NCBI RefSeq assembly: GCF_000620625.1
Contig: NZ_JIAW01000003.1
Coordinates: forward strand, 124,001 to 188,000
Length of the DNA: 64,000 bases
Direction: 5' to 3'
Source of the DNA: Mycobacterium sp. URHB0044
Lineage (GTDB): Bacteria; Actinomycetota; Actinomycetes; Mycobacteriales; Mycobacteriaceae
Under the pieces are notes generated by a model. It was not told where the DNA came from. It ran no database searches and saw nothing but the letters and a program-made list of their open reading frames with translations. Both the position numbers and the translations under genes were made by a program. Shown here piece by piece: positions 17,080 to 25,885 of the stretch (within the stretch, counting starts at the first letter, position 1; each line of letters begins with the position of its first letter).

Positions 17080-18563
17080 CAGAAGCCCAACCGGTCGTAG
17101 AGCCCGAGTGGCCAGAATGCCAAGGGCAGCAGCGCCGCTACCGTCACGTAGTCCAGATACGCCGCGGCGATCGACACCCACCGGAGCTGACGGCCACCGG
17201 TGACGATGAGCCCGGCCGCCGAGGCAGCCACGGCGATCGCCGCCAGCACACCGACTCCTGCCAGCGGCAACGGCGCGGCGCCGGATTGCACTCGTAGACA
17301 GGCGATCACCGCCAGCGCCGTCGCCGGTGCTGCGAGGGCGGCACGCTCGGCCACGGTGGGGGCCCGGCGGCTGCGCAGGGCCAGGATCCCCGCGCACAGC
17401 AGGGCGAACGTCAGCGCAGGCCACCCAGGGCTGGTGTGCACGAGCATCACCGCACCAACCACGACCACTGCAGCCAACCCCGTCAGCATGCCTGCCCGGA
17501 CCAGTGCGGCCGAACGCACCCGGGCCCAGACCTGTTCGGCGCTCGGCATTGCGGCACCGGGCATGGTCTCGGCCCCCGCGGCGGTGAACGGGTCCTCGAG
17601 AGCGCGGTCTCGCAGCACGGCGCCGGACTCGGCGGTCGGCGTCGGAGATCGGCCCAGCCGTGCGGTCAGAGTGGGAACGGCCAAGCAGCCCAGTGCCGCA
17701 ACGGTGGCCGCGGACGTGGCCAGGACCCCGACGTCCTGGCCAAGTGCACGGCCAAGGAACGCGAGACCACCGAACGCGAACGCGACGGCGGCAGCGGCGG
17801 ATACCCACTGCGCGGAGCCGATCATCCGGTGGTACGTCACGGCCAGCACGAGCAAAATCGCGCAAGCGACGGTGACACCGTAGGCGCCGTATGGGGCCGC
17901 CAGCACCCAACCGAGCCCCGCGCTCAGCACGATCGTCGGGAGACCGATCGCGGTGCCGATTCCGGGTATCTCGCGCTCTACGGTCGGGCGAACGAACCGG
18001 TGCACGAGCACCGCGCCACCGAACAACGCAACCGCCGTGAATGCCGCACCGGCGACGACCGCAAACCGGTGTTCGGACAACGCGTCGGCCAGGAGGACGA
18101 ACACCCACGCCGCCGCACACAGCCACAACCCGGCGATGGCCATCACGCCGGCCGCGGTCGCGTTCCAGGCCGCATACGCCGCCCTGTTGAGCCGAGCGGT
18201 GGCGTCGACCACGTCGTCGTAGAGCGGTGGTGGTGACAACGCGCGTCGCGGCGACAGGCGCAGCACGTCGCCGTCGACGATGCCCGCGGCGCGCAGTGTC
18301 TCGTCGGGCGCCAGCTCGGCATCGCCGTCGACCCGGCCGAGCACCCAGAAGGAGCGGCGTTCATCGCGGTCGGTCGCGTTGCCGTCGGGTTGCCTTTCGC
18401 GCGAATCGATCAACCGCGCGAGCTCCGGCACGAAGGCGGCGACCGGGACGTCGGCGGGCAGCGCGACGTCGAGCTGGGTGCGTCCGCCGAGCACCGACAC
18501 CCGTATCCGATCGGGTGCGGCCGACACCACCCGAACCTGTCGGAGCTCCTCCACACCGGTCAC
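17079..18563 (-). CDS. eccD: EccD-type ESX membrane channel component (copy 1)
   Basis: The protein has 494 residues: a cytosolic ubiquitin-like N-domain (about 8-105, with VSVLGGRTQLDVALPADVPV) followed by about eleven hydrophobic helices, the EccD pattern. EccD forms the bulk of the inner-membrane pore and is present as a dimer in each ESX protomer. The GTG start at 18563 overlaps the eccC stop (GTGA) and its stop overlaps mycP, so it is in one coupled operon with both. A second, clearly different eccD lies at 22698-24164. The two share the fold but little obvious sequence identity, so this is not a recent duplication. Confidence 0.92.
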   Translation of the reverse strand: MTGVEELRQVRVVSAAPDRIRVSVLGGRTQLDVALPADVPVAAFVPELARLIDSRERQPDGNATDRDERRSFWVLGRVDGDAELAPDETLRAAGIVDGDVLRLSPRRALSPPPLYDDVVDATARLNRAAYAAWNATAAGVMAIAGLWLCAAAWVFVLLADALSEHRFAVVAGAAFTAVALFGGAVLVHRFVRPTVEREIPGIGTAIGLPTIVLSAGLGWVLAAPYGAYGVTVACAILLVLAVTYHRMIGSAQWVSAAAAVAFAFGGLAFLGRALGQDVGVLATSAATVAALGCLAVPTLTARLGRSPTPTAESGAVLRDRALEDPFTAAGAETMPGAAMPSAEQVWARVRSAALVRAGMLTGLAAVVVVGAVMLVHTSPGWPALTFALLCAGILALRSRRAPTVAERAALAAPATALAVIACLRVQSGAAPLPLAGVGVLAAIAVAASAAGLIVTGGRQLRWVSIAAAYLDYVTVAALLPLAFWPLGLYDRLGF

Positions 18564-21500
18564 AGGTCGGGCATCCTCGACAGCTGGATGACGCCGCTCT
18601 TCACGGTGCGCGAGATCAGCATCCCGCGTCCCGGCGGCATCGCGCTGGCCTTGTAGCCACCGAAGAGGCCGCCTTCCTCCTTGCTGCCGCTCATCACCAA
18701 ACCGTTGCAGGACAAGTCCTTCAGGCGGCCGATGATCGGATCCATCATCGCTCTACCCGCGCCACCGCTGCGCCGGGTGACGATGACGCGCAGGCCGATG
18801 TCGCGCGCCTGAGGCAGATACTCGACGAGCGGGCCCAGCGGATGGTTGAGGGAGCCGCCGCCGATGAGGTCGTAGTCGTCGATCATGACGAACAACTCCG
18901 GACCCGACCACCACGACCGCTCCTTGAGTTGCTGCTGGGTGATGTCGTTGGACGGCAGCCGCTCCTTGAGCGCCCCTGCCAATGCCGACATCAGGTCGCC
19001 GCACGACTGGGGCGTGGTGGCGTAACCGCCGAGGTATTCGTCGTCGACGACGCCCAACATCGACCGGCGGAAGTCGACCAGGATGATCTTGGCTTCTGCG
19101 GGCGTGGCGGTCTCCATCACGCCCGCGGCGATGTTGCGCAGCAGTCCGGTCTTGCCACATTCACCGTCGGCGAACGCGACGAGGTGCGGTTGAGCGTCGA
19201 AATCCAGTACGACGGGCGCCAATTCGTCCTCGTTGATGCCGATCGCGATGCGCGACTTGGTCAGCATCCCGGCGTCCCGTGCCGCACTGACCACCGCGGC
19301 ACGGTCCACCTCGTGCGGCAGCATCCGCACCCGCGGCGCCTCCCGTTCGCCGTAGTGGGCCCGCACCGCCTCGACCGCGTTCGCCACCCCGGCCGGTAGG
19401 TCCTCGACGGCGGAGCTGGAGTCCAGCCGCGGCAACGCGATGAGGATGTGCAGCTTCTCGGAGTTGATGCCCCGACCTGGCCGGCCGATGGGGACCATCT
19501 CCGCGGACCGACGACCCACCTCGCTGTCGATCGGATCGCCGAGCCGCAGCTCGATCCGGGTGCCGAGCATGTCCTTGACGGCCGGACGGATCTCCATCCA
19601 CCGAGAAGCCGAGATCGCCAGGTGTATCCCGTAGGACAGGCCCTGAATCGCCAGCGACTGCAGCACCGGGTCGAGGATCTCGAAGTCGCTCCTGATCGAG
19701 GCCCACCCGTCGACGACGAGAACGACGTCGCCAAAGTTGTCCCGGCTCAACGGATCCTGCGCGGCCACCTCGGGGGCAAGCGTGGCCAGATGTGCCTTGC
19801 GCTGCCTGAAGTCGCGCATCGATTCGATACCGAGGTCACGGAAGCGCTGCTCGCGGGCGCGCAGCACCCCCGCCACTTCGGCAACGGTGCGCCGGATGGC
19901 GTCGGAATCCATCCGACCGGCCACGCCACCCACGTGCGGCAGCTTCGCGAGACTGGCCAAGGTGCCGCCGCCGAAGTCCAGGCAGTAGAACTGCAGCTGC
20001 TCCGGCGTGTGAGTGGCGGCAGCCGCCAGGATCAGTGAGCGCAACGTCGTCGACTTGCCCGATTGCGGTCCACCGACGACCGCCACATTGCCTTGCGCGC
20101 CAGCCAGATCCACCACCAGCATGTCGCGGCGCTGGTCGTAGGGCCGGTCCACCACGCCCATCGGCATCCACAACTGGCCGTTGACGTTCTGCGGCGCCGC
20201 CCAATCCGGGTCTGGCAACAGGTCGTTGATGGCGGGACTCTCGTCCAACGGCGGCAGCCACACCTCGTGTGCGGGCCGCCCGTGCCCACGCAAGCGGCTC
20301 AGCACGACGTCGAGCAACGTGGTCTTGGTGGACTTGGGCGCTGCGGGAGCCGCCTCCGGCTCACTTACCGGCAGGGCGGCGGGAGATGCCGGTGCGACGT
20401 CCTTCTTGACCGGCGTGGCGGTGAAGAGCTTGGGCGCCAGCGCACCCAGCGCCGTGGACCGCCCGGCCCGCACCGCCGCCCTCGGTTTGACGTACTCGCC
20501 GGAGACGTAGCTGGTATTGAACCGAATCGGTTCCGAGGCATCGCATTTCAAGAATGCGGAGCCGGGAACGCTGGGCAGGTGGTAGGCGTCGGGCACACCG
20601 AGCACGCTGCGCGACTCGCCCGCCGAGAACGTCTTGAGACCGATCCGGTAGGACAGGTGCGAATCCAGGCCGCGCAGCTTGCCTTCCTCGAGCCGCTGCG
20701 AGGCCAGCAGCAAGTGGATGTGCAGGGATCGGCCAAGACGACCGATCATCACGAACAGCTCCGCGAAATCCGGCTTCTGCGAGAGCAACTCGGAAAACTC
20801 GTCGACGACGATGAACAGCGCAGGCAGTGGATCGAGGTCGGCACCCCCGGCGCGGGCGCGCTCGTACTCGGTGACGTTCGGGAAGTTGCCCGCGGAGCGC
20901 AGCAGTTCCTGGCGCCGGTTCATCTCGCCGGCGAGCGCGTCGCGCATCCGGTCGACCATGGTGAGTTCGTCTTCGAGATTGGTGATGATGGCCGCGATGT
21001 GCGCGGCACCGTCGAGCCCGAGAAACGTCGCACCGCCCTTGAAGTCCACCAGCACCAGGTTGAGCGCCTCCGGCGAATGGGAGGTGATCATCGACAGGAC
21101 CAACGTGCGGAGGAATTCCGACTTCCCCGATCCCGTTGCGCCGATGCACAATCCGTGCGGACCCATGCCGCCCTCAGCGGACTCCTTGATGTCGAGTTCG
21201 AGCGGCTGACCGTTGGGTGTGGTGCCGATCGGCACCCTGAGCCGTTCGCGCGGTGTCCGCGGCCGCCACACCCGCGCCGGGTCGATTTCCGCGGCGTCGG
21301 GAATCTTCAGCAGCGCCATCAAGCCGGGGTCGACGGGTCGCGAGTCGGCTTCCAGGCTGACGATGTGGGCGGCATTGGCGGGCCGGAACCGTCCGATGCG
21401 GCGCGCGGTGGCGCTCGCCTCCGCGATCGTGATCGCGTCGGGGGTGGCGAACCGTTCGACGCCCGCAGCGGTGCGGGCGGCGACGTCGTCGCGGTCCACC

Positions 21501-22594
21501 ACCAGTTGCAGACTCCGCCGTGCCGTCGCGCCGTCGCGCGGGCCGTTGAGGTCGAGCAGCGTCACGCCGTCCAGGCCGGCGTCGGTCACCAGGCGCTCGT
21601 CACCGGTGACGTGCCCGTCGTCGAGCACCACGACCAGTTGCTTCTGGCCCTGATTCGGCTGGGCGTTGCGGCTGAAGCGGCCCCGCTCGGCGAGCTCGGG
21701 ACCCAGCGACGTCTCCATCAGTTCCAGCGTCGGGAACAGCAGCCGCATCGACCCCATCCCGTCGCGGACCGCGGCGTGCTGGGCATGCGGCAGCCACTTG
21801 ACCCAACTCCAGTTCTCACCATCGGGGTTGGCCGTCACGACCGCGACCTGCACGTGGTCGGGTCCGTGGAAGGTGCACAGCTCCAGCACCATCGATCGGA
21901 CCAACTGCTGCACCAGCTTTCGCTCGCCATCGAACGTGATGGTCGGAAACGCCCGCAGCGATACGCCGGTGGGCAGCGCGTGCACCACCGAGTGGGTGTT
22001 GACGAACCGGCGCAGCGCAACCGTCGACACCGGTTCCAGGTCCTCGGGTGGACCGGTCTCGGGGGCGAGCAGCCGTGTCGCGAGCCGATGGGTGCCGATG
22101 CCGACGCGGACGTGGCAGTAGTCGGCGTCCGTCGGCCGTCGTTCCCACATGCGGCGGGTGCCCACCACGTCGGCCAGCGCCCGCGGGTCGGGGTGACTCC
22201 ACTCCAGGGCGGTGCGCTGCTGCGCGCCCGTCTCGTCGGCCTCGTCGCGCAGGTTCGCCAGGTAACTGAAGTAGTCCTTGCGTTCCTCGTTGAGTTCGGC
22301 GGCGGCCTTGCCGGTCCGCCCGGCGCCGCCGGCGAACATGCCGGCCATCGACATGACCATCATCATCGGGAAGATCAGGAACATCGGATTCTTCGCCATG
22401 TCCCGGCCACCGACGGTGACCATCAGCGCGATCATGCCGACGACCGCGACGATCATGACGAACGGCATCAGCCGCATCAGCATGTTGCCGGGGATGGCCC
22501 GCGGAACCTCGGGCGGCGCTTGGAGGTTGACTTCGCCACCAGGCATCCGCGGCGGCACTATTCGCAGGCGGCGCACGAATCCCTGAGTGCTCAC
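18560..22594 (-). CDS. eccC: EccC, three-ATPase motor of the ESX system
   Basis: The protein has 1344 residues in one chain, unlike ESX-1, where it is split. Two membrane helices lie near residues 40-85, then a stalk/DUF region and three FtsK/SpoIIIE-type ATPase domains. Walker A lysines are K491 (GATGSGKS), K847 (GGPQSGKS) and K1148 (DGECGKT). The first domain also has IVVDEF as Walker B, the second VVLVVDGW and the third LFVMIDDY. EccC is the energising and substrate-recognition subunit; the third domain binds the C-terminal signal of Esx substrates. The start is GTG at 22594, and the gene is divergent from the second eccD with 103 bp between them. Confidence 0.96.
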   Translation of the reverse strand: MSTQGFVRRLRIVPPRMPGGEVNLQAPPEVPRAIPGNMLMRLMPFVMIVAVVGMIALMVTVGGRDMAKNPMFLIFPMMMVMSMAGMFAGGAGRTGKAAAELNEERKDYFSYLANLRDEADETGAQQRTALEWSHPDPRALADVVGTRRMWERRPTDADYCHVRVGIGTHRLATRLLAPETGPPEDLEPVSTVALRRFVNTHSVVHALPTGVSLRAFPTITFDGERKLVQQLVRSMVLELCTFHGPDHVQVAVVTANPDGENWSWVKWLPHAQHAAVRDGMGSMRLLFPTLELMETSLGPELAERGRFSRNAQPNQGQKQLVVVLDDGHVTGDERLVTDAGLDGVTLLDLNGPRDGATARRSLQLVVDRDDVAARTAAGVERFATPDAITIAEASATARRIGRFRPANAAHIVSLEADSRPVDPGLMALLKIPDAAEIDPARVWRPRTPRERLRVPIGTTPNGQPLELDIKESAEGGMGPHGLCIGATGSGKSEFLRTLVLSMITSHSPEALNLVLVDFKGGATFLGLDGAAHIAAIITNLEDELTMVDRMRDALAGEMNRRQELLRSAGNFPNVTEYERARAGGADLDPLPALFIVVDEFSELLSQKPDFAELFVMIGRLGRSLHIHLLLASQRLEEGKLRGLDSHLSYRIGLKTFSAGESRSVLGVPDAYHLPSVPGSAFLKCDASEPIRFNTSYVSGEYVKPRAAVRAGRSTALGALAPKLFTATPVKKDVAPASPAALPVSEPEAAPAAPKSTKTTLLDVVLSRLRGHGRPAHEVWLPPLDESPAINDLLPDPDWAAPQNVNGQLWMPMGVVDRPYDQRRDMLVVDLAGAQGNVAVVGGPQSGKSTTLRSLILAAAATHTPEQLQFYCLDFGGGTLASLAKLPHVGGVAGRMDSDAIRRTVAEVAGVLRAREQRFRDLGIESMRDFRQRKAHLATLAPEVAAQDPLSRDNFGDVVLVVDGWASIRSDFEILDPVLQSLAIQGLSYGIHLAISASRWMEIRPAVKDMLGTRIELRLGDPIDSEVGRRSAEMVPIGRPGRGINSEKLHILIALPRLDSSSAVEDLPAGVANAVEAVRAHYGEREAPRVRMLPHEVDRAAVVSAARDAGMLTKSRIAIGINEDELAPVVLDFDAQPHLVAFADGECGKTGLLRNIAAGVMETATPAEAKIILVDFRRSMLGVVDDEYLGGYATTPQSCGDLMSALAGALKERLPSNDITQQQLKERSWWSGPELFVMIDDYDLIGGGSLNHPLGPLVEYLPQARDIGLRVIVTRRSGGAGRAMMDPIIGRLKDLSCNGLVMSGSKEEGGLFGGYKASAMPPGRGMLISRTVKSGVIQLSRMPDL

Positions 22595-22641
22595 CGGTTA
22601 GCTCCTCGACGCCGTGAACCAACGCCTCGGCCGCACTGGGT

Positions 22642-22661
22642 ATTGACTAGGTATGGTCAAT
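22642..22661. promoter_or_regulatory. Inverted repeat in the eccC/eccD divergent promoter region
   Basis: ATTGAC and GTCAAT form a perfect 6-bp inverted repeat with an 8-bp spacer in the 103 bp between the divergent eccC and eccD starts. TTGACT and TTGACC inside it resemble -35 hexamers facing both ways. It is a candidate shared operator or promoter pair; no clear -10 box is visible on either side. Confidence 0.4.
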
Positions 22662-22697
22662 GCCGGGCAATCCCTTTGCGCAGGAGGCTGACTCGGT

Positions 22698-24164
22698 TTG
22701 ACTGTACCGCGGTCGGTTCCGGACCTCGATCCCGATGCCGAGTCCGAACACGAGCTGAGCCGTCTGACCCTGGTGGTCGGCGGTCTCAGCATCGACGTCG
22801 GTCTGCCCGCGAACGTTGGCATCGAAGAGTTCGTCGACGACGTCATCGACATCGCGAACGAGCAGATCGCTGCGCGGGGCCTCGCCACCGATGAGCAGTT
22901 CGACGACACCGTCGGCAAGTGGACCCTGGCCCGATTGGGGGGCGACCCGATCGACCCGCACCGCTCGCTGAGCGAAGCGGGTATCTACGACGGCGACCTG
23001 TTGATGATCCAGGAGGCCGCCAGGCCAGTCAGCCCGCTGCTGTTCGACGACGTCGACGACGCCAGCGCAGGCAGGCGCCCCACCCGCGATGCAGCCGAAC
23101 TGACGTGTTTCGGTGTCGGGTTGGCCGCCACGATCACCCTGGCCGGGCTGCTGCCGCGCTGGGCAGGCGATCCGTTGGTGCCCGCCGCGGTGCTCGCCCT
23201 TGGGGTTCTCGGCGTGGCGTTCGCCTGCGTCGTGGCCTACCGGCCCACCACCGCGGCGCGGTCGGCGTGGGTCGCCGCCGTGGCCACGCCCCTGCTGTTC
23301 GCCGGTGCTCTCTACGTGGTGCCCGACGGGTTCGGCGCGACGTCACTGCCGATGGCATTCGCGCTCACCGCGCTGAGCTCCCTGCTGGTGCTGCTCATTT
23401 CGGGGGCTGGCCGGGCGCTGCACACCGGGGTGATCGCGGTGTGCACGCTCGGCGGCACCGCCGCATTGGCGACTTTGCTGTGGCAACTTCCGCCGCGGAC
23501 GGTGGGGGCGGTCCTGGCCACGGTGTCGATCATCGTCGTCTACCTGGCGCCGCGCGTGACGATCCTGTTGTCGAAGCTCCCGATCCCGCGGGTGCCCACC
23601 GCGGGCGAGCCGCTCGACGACATCGAAACGCAGGGCGGGACCACCGTCGAGGGCGTCAACGCGGTCGGCAAGCAGATCATCCCGACCGAGGAAGGCCTGA
23701 CCAGACGGGTCCGGCGCGCCAATGAGTACCTCACCGGGATACTCGTCGCGGCTGCCTTGTCCGCCGTCGTCGGCAGTTATCTGGCCGTCGACGTCGACAA
23801 CGGATTCTTCTGGCAAGGCACGGTTTTCGCGGTCGCTGTGGCGACCGTGTTGTGCCTGCGCGGGCGCGGCCATCACGACCTGGTGCAGTCGGCGACCCTC
23901 ATCGGCAGTGGGTTGGTGATCGCCGTTGCCGTCATCGTGAAGACCGCGGTCCACGTCGACGATTGGCAGATCCGCTCCGTGGTGGCGCTGGTCCTGCTGA
24001 TGGCGCTCGTCGTCGCTTGCGGACTGGTCGCCCCGCGGCGGGAGTTCTCTCCGGTCATGCGGCGCCGGGTCGAGATCCTCGAGTACATCGCGGTCGCGTC
24101 ACTGTTCCCGCTGTGCTTCTGGATCATTCGGCTCTTCGCGTTCTTCCGCGAACTGCGAATCTAA
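22698..24164 (+). CDS. eccD: EccD-type ESX membrane channel component (copy 2)
   Basis: The protein has 488 residues: an N-terminal ubiquitin-like domain (about 20-112, LTLVVGGLSIDVGLPANVGI) and about eleven membrane helices, ending in a short basic tail after FFRELRI. The predicted start is TTG at 22698, preceded by AGGAGG ten bases upstream. It is divergent from eccC and convergent with eccB, the same relative orientation as eccD4 in M. tuberculosis ESX-4. With the minus-strand eccD it gives this locus two different EccD subunits, which might build an EccD heterodimer in each protomer (inference). Confidence 0.93.
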   Translation: MTVPRSVPDLDPDAESEHELSRLTLVVGGLSIDVGLPANVGIEEFVDDVIDIANEQIAARGLATDEQFDDTVGKWTLARLGGDPIDPHRSLSEAGIYDGDLLMIQEAARPVSPLLFDDVDDASAGRRPTRDAAELTCFGVGLAATITLAGLLPRWAGDPLVPAAVLALGVLGVAFACVVAYRPTTAARSAWVAAVATPLLFAGALYVVPDGFGATSLPMAFALTALSSLLVLLISGAGRALHTGVIAVCTLGGTAALATLLWQLPPRTVGAVLATVSIIVVYLAPRVTILLSKLPIPRVPTAGEPLDDIETQGGTTVEGVNAVGKQIIPTEEGLTRRVRRANEYLTGILVAAALSAVVGSYLAVDVDNGFFWQGTVFAVAVATVLCLRGRGHHDLVQSATLIGSGLVIAVAVIVKTAVHVDDWQIRSVVALVLLMALVVACGLVAPRREFSPVMRRRVEILEYIAVASLFPLCFWIIRLFAFFRELRI

Positions 24165-24196
24165 CGCTGCGGAACGACACTCGTGCAGAACTCGAG

Positions 24197-24274
24197 AGGA
24201 TTGCGCCGACTTCTGCGTCAGCGTCGCGTAACGGCCCGCCGGCACGACGGGTGTGCAGATATCGGCGCAATCCT
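24197..24274. repeat. Imperfect hairpin between convergent eccD and eccB
   Basis: Arms at 24197-24216 and 24255-24274 pair over 20 bases with 3 mismatches; the outer 13 (AGGATTGCGCCGA) pair perfectly. The 13-mer TCTAACGCTGCGG occurs on either side (24160-24172 and 24284-24296) and carries both stop codons. The hairpin could terminate transcription from both sides, or be a small inserted element with a target duplication. Confidence 0.6.
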
Positions 24275-24284
24275 GCCGAGATCT

Positions 24285-25790
24285 CTAACGCTGCGGCGGC
24301 TGCACGCCGACGCTGTCGGGGTCCGCGGCCACACCGTCGTGCGCGACCAGCGCCGCCTCCTGCGACAGCTCCGGCCCGGCGGGTAGCAACGACAGCACCG
24401 GCCACGGCGCCCGCTGCGGAGCGCTCGTCGGCCCGTCGGACGTCTTCACCCCCGTCACGCCGAGCGCGTCGGCGGTCGGGTAATCCTTGACGTGATAACG
24501 CAATCCGGTATCGGAGACATAGAACAGCTGGCCCGTCGACTGGCTGTCGGGTTCGACACCGGTGGCTTCGACGTACTCCCCGCTGCCCGGCGTCAGATAC
24601 ACCGAGTCCAACCTGGGGCCGCTGCCGTCGGCGTTCGCGAGCGGCACCGACTGGGATCCGTCGGGCACGGGCAACCGGTGCCCGACGAGCAACCGGACAC
24701 CCGCCTGCGCCGCGGTGTTGGGGCGCTGCCAGCCCATGCACGCCACCCGGTCCGGATTGGTGGGCACGATCTGCGGCGAAACCGTCGGATAGTGATCGAC
24801 CGACAGCCGGTGCACGATCGGCGTTCCCGCCACGACAGCGGGGGCGATGTCACGTGCCGACATGCGGAGGGCGTCCGATGCGCCGTACATGATGATGTCG
24901 GCGGTGGCCGGCGAGATGGGTTGCAAGCCGTCACGCAGGACGACGTAGAGCTGCTCCCCTCGGGAGTCGGTAGTCTTGACGATCGATCCGGTCGGGTAGT
25001 CCGCCCCGACCACCGGGCTGGGCTCCCCCACCCCGTCGATGACCACCGGCGTGATCGGGTTGACAAGCGGCAACGCATTGAGGAACCCCAGCGAGACGGG
25101 CCGCAGCGGCGCACCCTGGAGGTGAAGTCCGTTGACCACCACGACATCTGACAGATCGATGGGCGCGCGGACGCCGTCGTAGATGAGATAGGTGGTGCCG
25201 CTGACCTCGGCGAGGATCGCTTGCGCCGGGTCGGCGGCCCGGATGTCGCCGGACAGCACGGGGTCGTTGGCGAGCACCGTGGTTTGCAGACTGGTCCCGC
25301 CGGTGGTCTGCGTGGCATCGGGTATTTCGAGGGTGTCGCAGACCGTCCACGACGACGTCGCGATGTCGTCTGGACCCTGGATGCTGGTCGGCGCGCCGAC
25401 GATGCCCACCATCGGGCCACGCGGTAGCGCGTTGAGGAACTTCTCGTCGACTGCCTTGGGGCTGTCGTTCTTGCCGACGATGAGCCGCGCCGAGGCGAGG
25501 TTGAGCACGGGGTGCACGCGATCGCCGATGCGGACGAACGGCGCGCCACTGGACTTGCTCAGCACGATTTGCGCGTCGCCGAGGTTGGGTGCGGGTTTGA
25601 AGAACGCGAGCACACCGCACGCGCCGGTGATGAGAACCGCGATCACCAGGCCAACCATCAACGCCCGCATCTGCCCGCGCATGGGGTCGTGGATCATCCG
25701 CGAGTCACCGCGGATGAGCGCGTGCTCGAGGCGCCGGATCAGAAACCGGTAGCCGTTGACCTGCGCGCGCGTGGTGACTTGCGCCGGCAT
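24285..25790 (-). CDS. eccB: EccB, ESX periplasmic/membrane core component
   Basis: The protein has 501 residues: a short cytosolic N-terminus with the family motif VNGYRFLIRRLEHALIRGD (about 11-29), one membrane helix (about 45-65), then a large extracytoplasmic domain made of repeated R-type units and a central domain with two cysteines (CDTLEI and CMGWQR). EccB dimerises in the periplasm and holds the ESX protomers together. The start at 25790 is preceded by GGGAG at correct spacing and aligns with EccB1's start. The N-terminal motif looks more like EccB1 than I would expect for a plain ESX-4 gene. Divergent from eccE. Confidence 0.95.
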   Translation of the reverse strand: MPAQVTTRAQVNGYRFLIRRLEHALIRGDSRMIHDPMRGQMRALMVGLVIAVLITGACGVLAFFKPAPNLGDAQIVLSKSSGAPFVRIGDRVHPVLNLASARLIVGKNDSPKAVDEKFLNALPRGPMVGIVGAPTSIQGPDDIATSSWTVCDTLEIPDATQTTGGTSLQTTVLANDPVLSGDIRAADPAQAILAEVSGTTYLIYDGVRAPIDLSDVVVVNGLHLQGAPLRPVSLGFLNALPLVNPITPVVIDGVGEPSPVVGADYPTGSIVKTTDSRGEQLYVVLRDGLQPISPATADIIMYGASDALRMSARDIAPAVVAGTPIVHRLSVDHYPTVSPQIVPTNPDRVACMGWQRPNTAAQAGVRLLVGHRLPVPDGSQSVPLANADGSGPRLDSVYLTPGSGEYVEATGVEPDSQSTGQLFYVSDTGLRYHVKDYPTADALGVTGVKTSDGPTSAPQRAPWPVLSLLPAGPELSQEAALVAHDGVAADPDSVGVQPPQR

Positions 25791-25885
25791 GGCCGCTCCC
25801 ATCGACGTCGGGCAGAGGCGGTGCACCGTAGGGTATAGCACGTCAAGTGAATCACGCTGTGCCAGTGTTCTTCCCAGCAAATACT

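Noticed and set aside
20063..22894. A 943-codon plus-strand open frame over eccC
   Set aside because: It lies opposite eccC, whose three Walker motifs are unmistakable; long antisense frames are common in high-GC DNA.
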